This document shows, in pieces, positions 7,786-17,226 of a stretch of 17,226 bases of DNA. This stretch comes from Acidobacteriaceae bacterium (GTDB lineage: Bacteria > Acidobacteriota > Terriglobia > Terriglobales > Acidobacteriaceae), in contig PLBX01000361.1 in the NCBI GenBank assembly GCA_003135495.1, positions 3,113 through 20,338 of the forward strand. The letters are read 5' to 3'. A program made the translations under genes and the position numbers. How positions within the stretch are numbered: the stretch's first letter is position 1; every line of letters starts with the position of its first letter. The notes under the pieces are model-generated. The model did no database searches. It had not been told where the DNA came from and saw nothing but the letters and a program-made list of their open reading frames with translations.

Positions 7786-9216
7786 GTGAATTCCGAAAGC
7801 TGCAAGCTCAACTCGCAATCGTCTTTCGTTTCCCGCTTCCCATGGTTGCGGCTGTCGCAAGTCTGGGTTCGGTTTCTGTTGGCCCTGGTGGGGCTGACGC
7901 TGGCCTTTGCTGCTGCGCTTTTTTCCACCGTATCGCGCGAAGCTGGCAGCGTATGGGGCACAGTTTTCTTAGCCTCAGTTGCGCTTCTGCTTGCTACATT
8001 CGTCGGGCTTACAACAGTTCCGTACCTTGCTCGCCGCGTCGTCGCCAGCCGGGTTCGCGAGGCAATGGATTACGACGTCACGCGGGTTGGCCTCATCTAT
8101 ATCCTGATCAGCGTCGTCATCGGAATAGCGGCCATTAACACCGGCAATAACTTGCTCTATGTGATCGTTGCCGCGCTGCTTTCCGCCGTCCTCGTTTCTG
8201 GAATCGCGTCGGCGTGGCTGCTTCGCGGTTTGGCGCTTGATGTCAACTTGCCCGAGCACGTCTTTGCCAAACGTCCCATGCTGGCTCGGGTGGTTTTGCG
8301 CAATATGTCTTCGTGGTTGCCCTCGTTTTCGGTCCGTGTGGTTCCCGCGAAACGCAAATCATCCAAAGAGCGCTGGCGTTGGGAATCCTACACTCTGGGC
8401 TTCCCTAAGAGCCGCGATCCTAAAGACCAGTGGCTGCGGCTGCCCGACCGCCGTCTGCGCCGGGTGCCGGAGGAAACGGAAAAGCCAATTTTACGGGAGG
8501 CCGTTTATTTCTCGTTTCTTGCTCCCGGACAAGAACTGCGTGCCAGCCTTGAAATGAGCTTTCCCGAACGGGGCAGGTATAGCGAAAAGAACTTTGGTCT
8601 CGCGACCCGCTTTCCTTTCTCGTTCCTGATGAAAACCCGCAGAGTCAACCTTGCCCGCGAGGTCATTGTCTTTCCCGTGGTGGAACCCGCTGACCAGTTC
8701 CTTGAAGTTCTTCCCATGGTCACCGGAGAGTTTGAGACGTTTGTGGCGGGACGAGGGTACGATCTTTACCGCATCCGCGAATATATGCCCGACGATTCCG
8801 CCCGGCACGTCGATTGGAAGGCCAGCGCGCGCACTGGCAGCCTCAAAGTGCGGGAGTTTAACCGCGAGGATGAACGGAAGTTACGCATCGTATTCGACAA
8901 TCCCGCGCCCGGAGCGCTTCTGCCCGCGGTGTACGAACGCGCTGTCCGCCTGGCGGCTTCTCTGGGATGGCACTTCCATCATGAAGATGTAGAAGTGTCT
9001 TTCGTGGCGCCGGGTTTGGAGCCTACGGAAGACGTTTATGCCTTTCTGCGTTATCTTGCGCTCATCCAACCGCAAGAGGCTACAGCGGTATTCAGCCGTT
9101 TGCGGGCAAGCGAAGATTACAACCTGATCATTACCGCTCGCGCCGCAGGGGAGATTCCGGCCGTTTTGGCGAGTAAATCCTACATACTTTCGTTAAGCGG
9201 CAAACAAAGGTTATAG
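7786..9216 (+). CDS. DUF58 domain membrane protein
   Basis: The 476-residue protein begins with hydrophobic segments near 26-47, 56-77 and a longer block at 101-147 containing INTGNNLLY, a hallmark of DUF58 proteins. The DUF58 signature follows at about 326-358: DLYRIREYMPDDSARHVDW then KASARTGSLKVREF. The C-terminal part resembles a degenerate von Willebrand A-like fold. DUF58 genes usually sit beside a MoxR-type AAA ATPase and a transglutaminase and are thought to act in envelope-protein assembly or maturation; neither partner is in this window. The start is GTG 7786, the first available in frame, with only a weak AGG upstream. It is divergent from the YXWGXW gene across 214 bases. Confidence 0.85.
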   Translation: MNSESCKLNSQSSFVSRFPWLRLSQVWVRFLLALVGLTLAFAAALFSTVSREAGSVWGTVFLASVALLLATFVGLTTVPYLARRVVASRVREAMDYDVTRVGLIYILISVVIGIAAINTGNNLLYVIVAALLSAVLVSGIASAWLLRGLALDVNLPEHVFAKRPMLARVVLRNMSSWLPSFSVRVVPAKRKSSKERWRWESYTLGFPKSRDPKDQWLRLPDRRLRRVPEETEKPILREAVYFSFLAPGQELRASLEMSFPERGRYSEKNFGLATRFPFSFLMKTRRVNLAREVIVFPVVEPADQFLEVLPMVTGEFETFVAGRGYDLYRIREYMPDDSARHVDWKASARTGSLKVREFNREDERKLRIVFDNPAPGALLPAVYERAVRLAASLGWHFHHEDVEVSFVAPGLEPTEDVYAFLRYLALIQPQEATAVFSRLRASEDYNLIITARAAGEIPAVLASKSYILSLSGKQRL

Positions 9217-9265
9217 GCGGTTAAACCTTGAATTTGGCGTTTGCGGGCTCATCCACATTTTTTGC

Positions 9266-9294
9266 TTTCCACGCGCGTTTTTTAGACATATACT
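9266..9294 (+). promoter_or_regulatory. Possible promoter of the CBS-domain gene
   Basis: TATACT at 9289-9294 is a 5/6 match to a -10 box, and TTTCCA at 9266-9271 lies 17 bases upstream as a weak -35. Start of transcription near 9301 would give a leader of about 93 bases. Confidence 0.3.
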
Positions 9295-9393
9295 CCGCCG
9301 CGGGTCAGTAATACGCCGGGTCGCGCTTCTTCTGTCCGACCTTAAGCTTGTTGCCGGAGCTCTTTGGCGACAATGTTTCCCGGAGGTTAGAAA

Positions 9394-9828
9394 ATGATGA
9401 TTTCGGATCTGCTGAGAAATCAAGTCATTGTGTCTGCCGAAGTACATCAGACTGTGCTCGAGATTGCCAAGCTGATGGTGCAGCACAACATTGGAGCGGT
9501 GCCGGTTCTGCAGGATGGCAAACTCGTGGGCATTTTTTCCGAGCGCGATTTGATGAGCCGCGTCGTGGTCGCGGGTAGCGATCCCGCGCGCACCGTAGTC
9601 AGCCAGGTCATGACCGAAGACCCGCTGACGGTAGTGCCCACTGATTCGCTCGAAACTTGCATGACGCTGATGAAGCGCCATGGTTTCCGCCATTTGCCGG
9701 TGTGCGCCGGGCATCAACTGAGCGGCGTGATTTCATTGCGCGACATTCTGCTTCACAACCTCGACGAAAAAGATGATGAAGTGCGGATGATGCGCGCTTA
9801 CCTGCATTCCACGCCCGAAGCCAGCTAG
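9394..9828 (+). CDS. Two-CBS-domain protein
   Basis: The 144-residue soluble protein consists of a tandem CBS pair (Bateman module). CBS1 spans about residues 7-60, with HQTVLEIAKLMVQHNIGAVP and GKLVGIFSERDLMSR. CBS2 spans about 72-125, with VMTEDPLTVVPTDSL, HGFRHLPV and LSGVISLRDIL. Such modules bind adenosine nucleotides (AMP, ATP, SAM, NAD) or c-di-AMP and usually report cellular energy state; no output domain is fused. A clear GGAGG (9382-9386) lies seven bases before ATG 9394. A second ATG follows at once. It is 177 bases from the DUF58 gene, so probably a separate unit. Its partner protein is unknown. Confidence 0.9.
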   Translation: MMISDLLRNQVIVSAEVHQTVLEIAKLMVQHNIGAVPVLQDGKLVGIFSERDLMSRVVVAGSDPARTVVSQVMTEDPLTVVPTDSLETCMTLMKRHGFRHLPVCAGHQLSGVISLRDILLHNLDEKDDEVRMMRAYLHSTPEAS

Positions 9829-9842
9829 TGTTCCACCGGCAA

Positions 9843-9873
9843 TGCGGTGCCATGTCGCCAGACTCGCACCGCA
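9843..9873 (+). terminator. Weak hairpin after the CBS gene
   Basis: TGCGGTGC (9843-9850) pairs perfectly with GCACCGCA (9866-9873) around a 15-base loop, starting 14 bases after the CBS stop codon. No T-run follows, so it is at best a weak or factor-assisted terminator. Further on, GTTGAC (9973-9978) and GTCAAC (9987-9992) form a separate small palindrome that could be an operator. Confidence 0.25.
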
Positions 9874-10064
9874 CAAGCGGATCAAATGTGTCCTCTTGCT
9901 TGCGCTGTTGCTCCTGCGAGCGAACAAACCCACAAGCCTGCGGGGTAATGGTTACTAAGGTTACCTAAGGGGGTTGACCCCGCACCGTCAACTGCTTGAG
10001 GATGGGGACTGATGGTGCGCGCCTCGGGCTGTTTGAACTGGTCGTCTGCACTCTCTGCATCATT

Positions 10065-10967
10065 ATGAATTGGCAAAGTCATACCGCCGTGGTTTGCTTG
10101 TGGAGCGCCCAGCCGATCCTGCAATCGGCGTTGGCTGTGATTTTGTGGCGGCGTAAACTGCATAAGCAGTTTCCAGTGTTCTTCGTATTCCTGTTGGCGC
10201 AGGTGGTTAATTTTGCGGTTATTTTCCCGCTCTGGCTCACCGGCAACTACAACTTGTATTTCACGCCCTTCTGGTTAGGCGAGGCTGTAAATGCGGTTCT
10301 TGGATTTAAGGTGATTCATGAGATCTTTGTCGATGTGTTTCGTCCTTATCACACATTGAAAGATCTCGGCACACTGTTGTTTAAATGGGCCGGTATTGTG
10401 ATGCTGCTGGTCTCGGTAGTGGTCGCTTTTTCAAATTCTTTCGATCAGAGTCCGATGGTGCACGCGCTTACCACGTTGCAGCGTTCGGTTCGCATCGTGC
10501 AACTGGGTCTTATTTTGTTCCTGCTTCTATTTTCACGCTTTCTTGGAGTTTCGCGGAGGCAGTTAAGCTTTGGCATCTCGCTTGGGTTCGGGCTTTTCGC
10601 CGGGGCTGAACTCGTAATGTACGCGCTGCATTCGGGCGGATTCGTTAGACAAAGAGAGTTGAGCCGAGTCAACATGATCAGCTATCTGCTAGCCATTTTT
10701 ATTTGGCTGGGGTACTCCTTGTCGCGTCAAGCCGTGCGTGAGGCAGGCGCCAATCGATTGCAGACCCAGCGCTGGGAACAGGGCCTGGCTGATCTTCAGC
10801 ATCCCGAGGTTTCTGACTCTCTGATTCCAATGTTCGAGGGCATGGTGGAGCGAGCTTTTTCACGAAGCTCCAACCTGGAATCTGCGGCTGAGGATTTCTC
10901 GCCCCCTGGCGCTTCCCGCTCGCCAAAAGTTAATTCCGCCGCGGCTGGTTCTAAAAGTCTTACCTAG
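10065..10967 (+). CDS. Conserved seven-helix membrane protein, function unknown
   Basis: From ATG 10065 the product has 300 residues. It shows seven hydrophobic segments, for example around LQSALAVILW, FPVFFVFLLAQVVNFAVIF, FWLGEAVNAVLGFKVI, WAGIVMLLVSVVVAF, IVQLGLILFLLLF, FGISLGFGLFAGAELVMYAL and ISYLLAIFIWLGYSL. A cytoplasmic Ser/Glu/Pro-rich tail of about 85 residues follows. Between helices, the stretch HEIFVDVFRPYHTLKDLG looks highly conserved. I recall similar proteins as hypothetical membrane proteins in acidobacteria, without a known role; seven-helix sensors are one possibility, but no effector domain is fused. Upstream in-frame TTG 9996 and ATG 10002 would add a non-membrane extension. 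I chose ATG 10065 because homologues as I recall them begin there. No ribosome binding site decides the start. Confidence 0.7.
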   Translation: MNWQSHTAVVCLWSAQPILQSALAVILWRRKLHKQFPVFFVFLLAQVVNFAVIFPLWLTGNYNLYFTPFWLGEAVNAVLGFKVIHEIFVDVFRPYHTLKDLGTLLFKWAGIVMLLVSVVVAFSNSFDQSPMVHALTTLQRSVRIVQLGLILFLLLFSRFLGVSRRQLSFGISLGFGLFAGAELVMYALHSGGFVRQRELSRVNMISYLLAIFIWLGYSLSRQAVREAGANRLQTQRWEQGLADLQHPEVSDSLIPMFEGMVERAFSRSSNLESAAEDFSPPGASRSPKVNSAAAGSKSLT

Positions 10968-11291
10968 GCGCCCATACTCTTCGAGTATCCCAAAACCCTC
11001 CCGCGCTAAAAGCTTGTCAAGAGGTATTTCTTAACCGGGCCACTAGTTACTCAGCCTGTGCTGGGAAGCGGCTGGGATCGGAACGATTGCTTTAAGAAAG
11101 TGTTACAACCCGCGGTTTTTGCGGGTTCTGGGTGGCATCGCGGATTCCCCACTTTCAGCGTTGTTAGTAGATCTCTCTTCCTCCCAAGTAACAGCTCATT
11201 GGTCAAAAATTTGGAAGCCTGTGTATAATTCCGCTCGCTGAAGGGTAGGGACTTTCCCAATCCTTTGACAGACCCTAAGGAGAAAGTAAAA
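10968..11291. other. Spacer with the promoter and leader of the small peptide gene
   Basis: These 324 bases hold no gene. A short hairpin (ATACTC/GAGTAT, 10974-10988) follows the membrane-protein stop, and another (AACCCGC/GCGGGTT, 11107-11127) lies mid-way; neither has a T-run. The right end carries the peptide-gene promoter and a leader with nested short inverted repeats (AGGGT 11242-11246 with ACCCT 11272-11276, enclosing GGGA/TCCC at 11248-11258). Confidence 0.5.
11199..11229 (+). promoter_or_regulatory. Promoter of the small secreted peptide gene
   Basis: A perfect TATAAT lies at 11224-11229, with TTGGTC at 11199-11204 as a partial -35 box at 19-base spacing. The predicted start near 11236 gives a leader of about 56 bases ending in the strong ribosome binding site AAGGAG. 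Confidence 0.5.
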
Positions 11292-11429
11292 ATGAAACGT
11301 TCGCTCAGGGCGTTACTGCTGCTGGTAGGTTTGGTCGGTACATTTGCGTATGCTGCTGTTCCGAAAGCTCCAGCTCCATCGGGACCAGTGCCGCTATGTC
11401 CTCCGAGTCGCCCCACCTGCGACGCATAG
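11292..11429 (+). CDS. Small secreted peptide, 45 residues, function unknown
   Basis: This short gene encodes 45 residues from ATG 11292 to TAG 11427-11429. AAGGAG at 11277-11282 lies nine bases upstream, a strong ribosome binding site. The product starts MKRSLRALLLLVGLVG, a classic signal peptide, with likely cleavage near YAA (20-22). The mature part is about 23 residues: VPKAPAPSGPVPL then CPPSRPTCDA, Pro-rich with two cysteines (36 and 43) that could form a disulphide. It has its own promoter and terminator, so it is probably a separate transcription unit. I do not recognise a named family, although acidobacteria have other short exported peptides with CPP-like endings. A structural, signalling or toxin-like role is speculation. 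Confidence 0.65.
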   Translation: MKRSLRALLLLVGLVGTFAYAAVPKAPAPSGPVPLCPPSRPTCDA

Positions 11430-11438
11430 TCGCAGGTG
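11414..11438 (+). other. Perfect hairpin enclosing the peptide gene's stop codon
   Basis: CACCTGCGAC (11414-11423) pairs without mismatch to GTCGCAGGTG (11429-11438) around GCATA. The stop codon TAG (11427-11429) lies in the loop and the first base of the 3' arm, and the last coding codons form the 5' arm. It could be an RNA stability element, a processing site or a first terminator stem, but lacks a T-run. Confidence 0.6.
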
Positions 11439-11487
11439 TGGCAAACCCTAAACTAGGATGACTAAGTAACTGCGTTACAAAATTTTT

Positions 11488-11519
11488 AAGGCTGGCCCGA
11501 TGTGGCCAGCCTTTTTTAT
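11488..11519. terminator. Bidirectional intrinsic terminator between the peptide gene and motB
   Basis: AAGGCTGGCC (11488-11497) and GGCCAGCCTT (11504-11513) form a perfect 10-bp stem with a six-base loop. On the plus strand it runs into TTTT-A-TTT, ending the small peptide transcript. On the minus strand it is followed by TTAAAAATTTTG, and it lies directly after the motB stop codon at 11522-11524. It should therefore end both convergent units. Confidence 0.85.
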
Positions 11520-11521
11520 TT

Positions 11522-12352
11522 CTATTCTTTCTTTGCCGGTGCCGCAGTTTCAAGTTTGGGTCCCTCTGCAGAGGGTTTTTCGCTGTCCGGTGGTTTTTCG
11601 ACGTTTTCGGGAGACGCTGTTTCCTCGGCGTTGCCCAAGTACTGCACAATGATTGAAATTCGCCGGTTGGACGGATCCAGCGGATCTTTAACATTGCGCA
11701 GACGTTGGTCAGCGAAGCCGCGCACTTGAGTAACCTGATCGGAACGCAATCCCAATCCCTGCTGCATCAATCGCCTGGCCGCATTTGCGCGGTCGGATGA
11801 GAGTTCCCAATTGCTGTAGCTTCTCTTGCCGGTGAAAGGTTTGGCGTCGGTGTGTCCCTCAACGGAAATACGATTAGGCACTTTTTCTAACTCTGCTGCA
11901 AGAAGAGTTAGCAACTCCTGCCCGCTTTTGTTGAGCGCGGCGCTTCCACTTTCGAAGAACGTTCCTTTTTCCGATTCTATTAACTCGATGCGCAGGCCTT
12001 CAGCGGTAACCGTGATCTCAATATTTTTGTTGAGCTTGTCCAGGTCGTTCATACGCTGGATGCTTTTTTCCAGCTCAGTCTTGAGCTTTGCCATGTCCTC
12101 TTTTTTCTTCAGCGGAAGATTTTGCCCAGATCCAGTCATGGTGCTTCCAATGTTCGCCGCAGTGCCGCTGGGATCTTTGAAGTATCCGGCGATGGCGACC
12201 TGCGTTTGCTTGCTGCTGCTGCTCAAGAGCCACAAAACGATAAACAGGGCCATCATGGCGGTAACAAAGTCGGCGTAGGCAACTTTCCAGGCGCCGCCGT
12301 GATGGCCGCCGTGTCCGCTTTTCTTTTTGATGATGATAATGGGCGGCGGCAT
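11522..12352 (-). CDS. motB: Flagellar stator protein MotB
   Basis: The 276-residue protein has a short cytoplasmic N-terminus rich in Lys, Gly and His, then one membrane helix, AWKVAYADFVTAMMALFIVL (21-40). Asp28 in it aligns with the proton-binding Asp32 of E. coli MotB. A plug/linker region follows, then an OmpA-like peptidoglycan-binding domain (about 130-238) with FFESGSAAL, VEGHTDAKPF (164-173), NWELSSDRANAARR (181-194) and NRRISI. It anchors the stator to the cell wall and couples ion flow to flagellar rotation with MotA. A Pro/Glu/Lys-rich tail of about 36 residues is longer than usual. It starts three bases after the motA stop, so translation is probably coupled. The Asp and sequence context suggest a proton motor, but sodium use cannot be excluded. 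Confidence 0.93.
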   Translation of the reverse strand: MPPPIIIIKKKSGHGGHHGGAWKVAYADFVTAMMALFIVLWLLSSSSKQTQVAIAGYFKDPSGTAANIGSTMTGSGQNLPLKKKEDMAKLKTELEKSIQRMNDLDKLNKNIEITVTAEGLRIELIESEKGTFFESGSAALNKSGQELLTLLAAELEKVPNRISVEGHTDAKPFTGKRSYSNWELSSDRANAARRLMQQGLGLRSDQVTQVRGFADQRLRNVKDPLDPSNRRISIIVQYLGNAEETASPENVEKPPDSEKPSAEGPKLETAAPAKKE

Positions 12353-15300
12353 CGATTAACCCGCGGCTGCCGCGGCTGCTGCCGGAGCATCTTTCGCGCC
12401 GCGGCAAGCCTCTTCAACGGCTTTGAATGATGGACGCACGTGGCCCGGCACAGTCCGCCGGCCAATCTCGACTGCCATGATGGGGGCAACACCTTTGAGA
12501 AAAGCAATCATGGTTACTCGTAGCACCATCAGATAGGCGTGTTGTTCATCTGAAATCTTGCCCATGCGTACCGCGAGTGGACCGACCAATCCGTAACAAA
12601 GCAAAATGCCCAAAAAAGTGCCGACCAATGCGGCTGCTACTTTTTTCCCGATTTCTTCAGGAGGGCCGCCGAGCGCGCCCATCGTGATTACCACGCCCAA
12701 CACTGCGGCCACGATGCCTAAACCGGGAAGAGAATCGGCCATTGTCGCCAACGACGAGACTGGTTCATTCGCTTCGTGATGATGCACTTCCATGTCTGCA
12801 TCGAGCATCTGATCCAAATCAAATACTTCTACTCCGCCGCTTACCGCCATGCGCATGGTGTCGCACACAAAGGCCGAGGAGTGGTGATCCTTGACGAAAG
12901 CTTCGTATTTTGTGAATAGGGGACTGTTTTCTGGATCTTCGATATCCGTCTCCAGCGCGACCAAGCCTTCCTTGCGCGCTTTTTGAAGCAACTCATACAT
13001 CATCTTTAAAGTGTCGACGTAGCGCGCCTCACTATATTTAGAGGAGCCAAACGCCCCTAATAATCCGCTTATCATTTGCTTCATGGTGTGGATCGGATTC
13101 GAGATCAGTACCGTGCCGAGCGCGGCCCCGCCGATAATTATGAGCTCGGCCGGCTGCATCAACACCTTCAGGGGGCCATGCTCCATGAGGTAGCCCGCCA
13201 GAATGCAACCGAAAACCACTACGATGCCAATGATCGAAAACATGAACCATCATCCTCGCAAACGAACAGAATTGTTGACGGCGCCAATTGTTTTCGCCGT
13301 GGCACTCGAGTGCAATGGCTTCATTCCTTCCAGCAGCGTTTCCAGATCGCTGCCGGGAGTGGCCACGGTGCACGCGATCTCCGACTCAATCAGGAAATGG
13401 TCACCCCACCACAAAACTTCCGAATGGCTGAGCAGGTTAAATATCGTTTCTGCCGTGGTTGCCACAGTCAAAGGACTTGCGGATGGGAGCACCGCCAGGA
13501 ACTCGTTCTCTCCCCAACAGCCCAAAAACTTTTCTTCGTCCAGCGTGCGTCGCAAGGTGTGCGCTGTAGCCCGCAAAAAGGGAGCGACCGCTTGCGGCCC
13601 GTGTTTTGCGCGAAACTCCCGCAGTCCGAGGACCCGAATTCGTAGCAACCCAAAACCAATATGCGACTCCTCCATTCCGGCCATGCACTCGTACATCACC
13701 GCACGAGTTAAACGGAAGGAAGGAATGCCCGTGATCGGGTCAAGGCAGCCATACATCGGCGGCACCGACGACTGATGCTCGAGGATGGCCTCTTCGAATA
13801 GAACCGACGCTCCACCAATGGTGTCTCCGTATTCCAGGATGGGACGCGTGCGAATCTTCACTGCAACGCGGTGGCCGCCTTTATGCAAATAGAAAGCATT
13901 ACATTGTTGCGGTTCGCGTTCGCTGATCGTGGTGGTTACCGGGCGCTGTTCGCCAGCCAATCTGTTGCCGTCCCGGTCGCAGGCCTGGACTACATCGTCT
14001 AAAACCAGGCCTATCACTTCGTGCGCAAGATGGCCGGTGATGTGCTCCGCGCCATGGTTCCAGAAACGGATGCGCCGTTGCGGATCTACGATGTAAATCC
14101 CCATGGGCAAGTCTTCGACCAAATGACGGAAAAGCTTCGGGTTATCAAGAAGGTTTGAGACCATGAACGGGCACGCCGCCTTCTGGTCTAATCGGCAGAT
14201 GAGGACAGGAACTTCAGAAGTCGCGCCGGGCGCGTGATTTGGCTCGATACCAGGAGCAAAACTCTAGAAGCGGAAACGCTTTACAGGCGGGACTTTGCCG
14301 CTTGGATCAACAACAGCGCTCCAATGGCGGCCAAGCAGAGGTAAATGTATTTTGTGAACGTATCGCCATGCAGCCGGTGATTAATCACTCTGCCGAGGTA
14401 AACTCCCAGCAAAATGACTGGAAGGGAAATCAGAAAATAACGCGTAACCGCCGGAACCCAGAGTCCCGCCATCCAGTAACCACACATTCCGATTATGCTG
14501 GCGGGGAGAAAATATCCTTGCAGTGTGGCCCGAAAATGTTGCGCTGACCAGCGCCGCATGGTTCCATAAATCACGAGCGGCGGACCATTCATCCCGTAAG
14601 CGCCGCCTAATACGCCGGCACAAAATCCACAGATGAAAAGCCATAATCGACTATCGCGTTGCAACTCGACCCCATTCCGGCCGCTGAGCCGCGGGGCAAG
14701 CAATGAATAGATGGAGAACGCCAGGATAATTATTCCCAGTCCAGCTTTCACGAGCGTTTGATGACTGCTCGTCAGAAGCCAAAGCCCAAGCGGAATTCCC
14801 AAGAGAGTGGAGAGTACGAGCCAAATCGCGCTAACAAGATGAATCTTTTTCCAGTCTTGTACGACGACTATGCCTGCGATGGTGATCGACACCAACACGG
14901 CAAGGGGAGCGGCGACCTCCAGCGGAATGTAGAAGGCGAGCAGTGGGACCGCGACTAAAGCCTCGCCGAAGCCGAATGCGGAGCGAAACAGTGTGGCAAT
15001 AAACAGGATCAACAAAACGTGCTGAGTAATAGCGTCGATTGTTTTCTCCGAAGCTGTCGATTGTTTCTCACGCTTACGCTGCCGACCGGGCTTGTGATCC
15101 TAATGCTTGCGCAAGATCTTCTGCCTCGAAAATCGGCGGCTGGCAGGCGAACCCGGAACATACTACCGCGAACGATCGCTGTTCATGAGACCGCTCGCGT
15201 GCCCGTTCCGAAGATTGATAGGCGCTAATCTCCGGCAAATTCGGAATGGTTTGGGCAAGTGCTGGCGGCAAATTCTGCGCGACCGCCTTGTCTGGATCAA

Positions 15301-17226
15301 GTCTCAAGACTGCCGTACCAATAGCCAGCGGACGCACTGCAGCCCGATACAACGCTTCGGCAGCGTCCTCGTCATCCTTGCCTATGACCACCACCAGCGC
15401 GTGCGACTGAATAAAGCGCACTACCGCTAGACCGTAAGTTGCCGCGAAAATTCCGTGCTGCCCTGCAATCCTTGAGTACACCTCAAGCGTCTGCTCTGCT
15501 TTTTCCCGATACGATGCGTCTTCGGGCGATCCGTCGTTGGTATAGCCGTGCAGCCGCAGCAAGGCAATCGCGGCTGCCGAATTTCCAGATGGAGTCGGGG
15601 AATCCTGAAACGGCTTGCGCTTGCTGCCCAGAATGCCGAGCGCCGTTTTTTCTCCTGCTTCCATTTCAGCGTCAAAAAATCCACCTGATGTCGCGTCGAA
15701 GAATCCCGATATCATTCTGTCCGCAATCGACCGGGCGAAACGAAAATAGCTCATGTCCGCCGTGGCCTCATAGGCATCGAGGCAAGCAATTATTGTGAAG
15801 GCGTAATCCTCTAGCACGCCCGGGACGGCGACATCCTGCCGCTTCGCTTGCGGATCCGAATACGCGATTACGTGCCTCATTCCGTGTTGTGCGCTCCATC
15901 CTTCGGAAAGCAGGCGGTCAAGGGAGCGCAAAGCGAAATGGCGAGCGTCCGCTAAATTCAAAACTTTTGCCGCTTCGAGATAAGCGGACACGAACATGGC
16001 ATTCCAATTCGAATAAATCGTTTTATCTATATAAGGTGTCTGACGCAGCAAACGCGCTGCATATAACTTTTGCCGGGCTGCATCCAGCAAAGTGCGAGTC
16101 CGTTCTTCCGGAATGTTCAGGCGCTGGCCGATTTCTTCGATCGTGCTGCGAACATACAAAACATTTTTTGCCGGATTGTGATGCATGTCTCCGATTTCCT
16201 GAATGTCATAGAAGAGCGTCGCCACGGCAGCTTCATCTTCCGTCAAAACCGCTTTCGCCTCTTCCAGAGTCCAGGTGAAATAATCTCCGTCGTCGTCCAT
16301 GGAATAGTCGGCATCCTGTGAGGCGTAGAACCCGCCATGCTTGTGGTCACTGAGGCATTCATCCACCCATGCGATGATGTCGCGTGCGACGGCGGCGAAA
16401 AATTCATTGCCCGTCGCCTGATAGGCATGTAGATAATTTTTGAGTAACTCGGAATTGTCGTAGCACATCTTCTCGAAGTGCGGCACGCCCCAGCGCTCGT
16501 CGACGGAATAGCGGTGGAAGCCGCCTGCCAACTGGTCATACACTCCGCCGCGAGCCATTTTCTCCAAGGTGCTCACGAAAACGGTGCGCAGCTCTTGGTC
16601 GCCGGTGCGAACGTACTGATCCATAATCAGGTCCAGCGCAGCGGGATGAGGAAACTTAGGTGCGCCTCCAAAGCCGCCATTGACGCTATCAAACATCTTG
16701 CGCGCGGATTCAATGATTGCGTCTATCACCGTGGCGGAAACTTTGCCGCCCTCGGGAAAAGATTCCGCTCGCGCAATCGCGCTCTCGACCATTCCCGCCT
16801 GTTCCACTACTTCGCCGTTTTTTTCGCGATACGCCTGCGCGATGGAAAGTAGCACGCGTTTGAAACTAGGCCGCCCGTATCCGTCCGCGGGAGGGAAATA
16901 CGTGCCTCCGTAAAAGGGTTTTCCATCCGGCGTAAGAAAAGCTGTGAGAGGCCAGCCGCCCTGTCCTGTTAACGCAGCTACCGCAACCTGGTAACGGCTG
17001 TCGATATCGGGACGCTCGTCACGATCGACTTTCATCGCAATGTAATGTTCGTTAACAATCGCTGCCACTTCCGGATCATCGTAAGACTCGCGGTCCATCA
17101 CGTGACACCAATGGCACCAAACCGCGCCGATGTCGAGAAGCATGGGTTTGTCAGCTGCTTTCGCCGCGGCAAAAGCTTCGTCCCCAAACTCGTGCCACTG
17201 AATGGGCTGATGCATCGCCGAACGCA

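Overview
The window looks like a chromosomal segment of an acidobacterium, probably class Terriglobia. This rests on family-level recognition and not on a marker gene. The pointers are a PhoB/ToxR-type winged-helix protein, a YXWGXW-repeat secreted protein, an Ig-domain lipoprotein with a jelly-roll-like C-terminal domain, a seven-helix membrane protein of a type I associate with this phylum, a DUF255 protein, and small GC-rich inverted repeats between genes. I see no insertion sequence, phage, CRISPR array, tRNA or rRNA.

Layout from left to right. (1) The 5' end of glpX (class II fructose-1,6-bisphosphatase) lies on the minus strand and is cut by the left edge. (2) About 900 bases without a gene hold several inverted repeats and a good promoter for what follows. 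(3) A plus-strand run carries a stand-alone winged-helix regulator, an ArgD-type aminotransferase, an alpha/beta hydrolase and a DedA-family membrane protein. (4) Two minus-strand exported proteins follow: an Ig-like lipoprotein and a YXWGXW protein with a long low-complexity tail. (5) A plus-strand run carries a DUF58 membrane protein, a two-CBS-domain protein, a seven-helix membrane protein and a 45-residue secreted peptide that is a complete small transcription unit. (6) The minus-strand right part holds a PAS plus degenerate-GGDEF gene followed by motA and motB, then a TauE/SafE-type permease downstream of a DUF255 thioredoxin-fold protein that runs off the right edge.

The most coherent functional unit is the PAS/GGDEF-motA-motB operon. 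The stator residues are all intact, the first gene has lost the diguanylate cyclase signature, and a sigma-28-like sequence lies just upstream. This suggests a flagellar late-class operon with its own signal-sensing protein. The best candidate for something undescribed is the small secreted peptide gene at 11292-11429: a consensus -10 box, a strong ribosome binding site, a signal peptide, a perfect 10-bp hairpin enclosing its stop codon, and an intrinsic terminator shared with motB. Most other genes are housekeeping, or conserved proteins with no known function.
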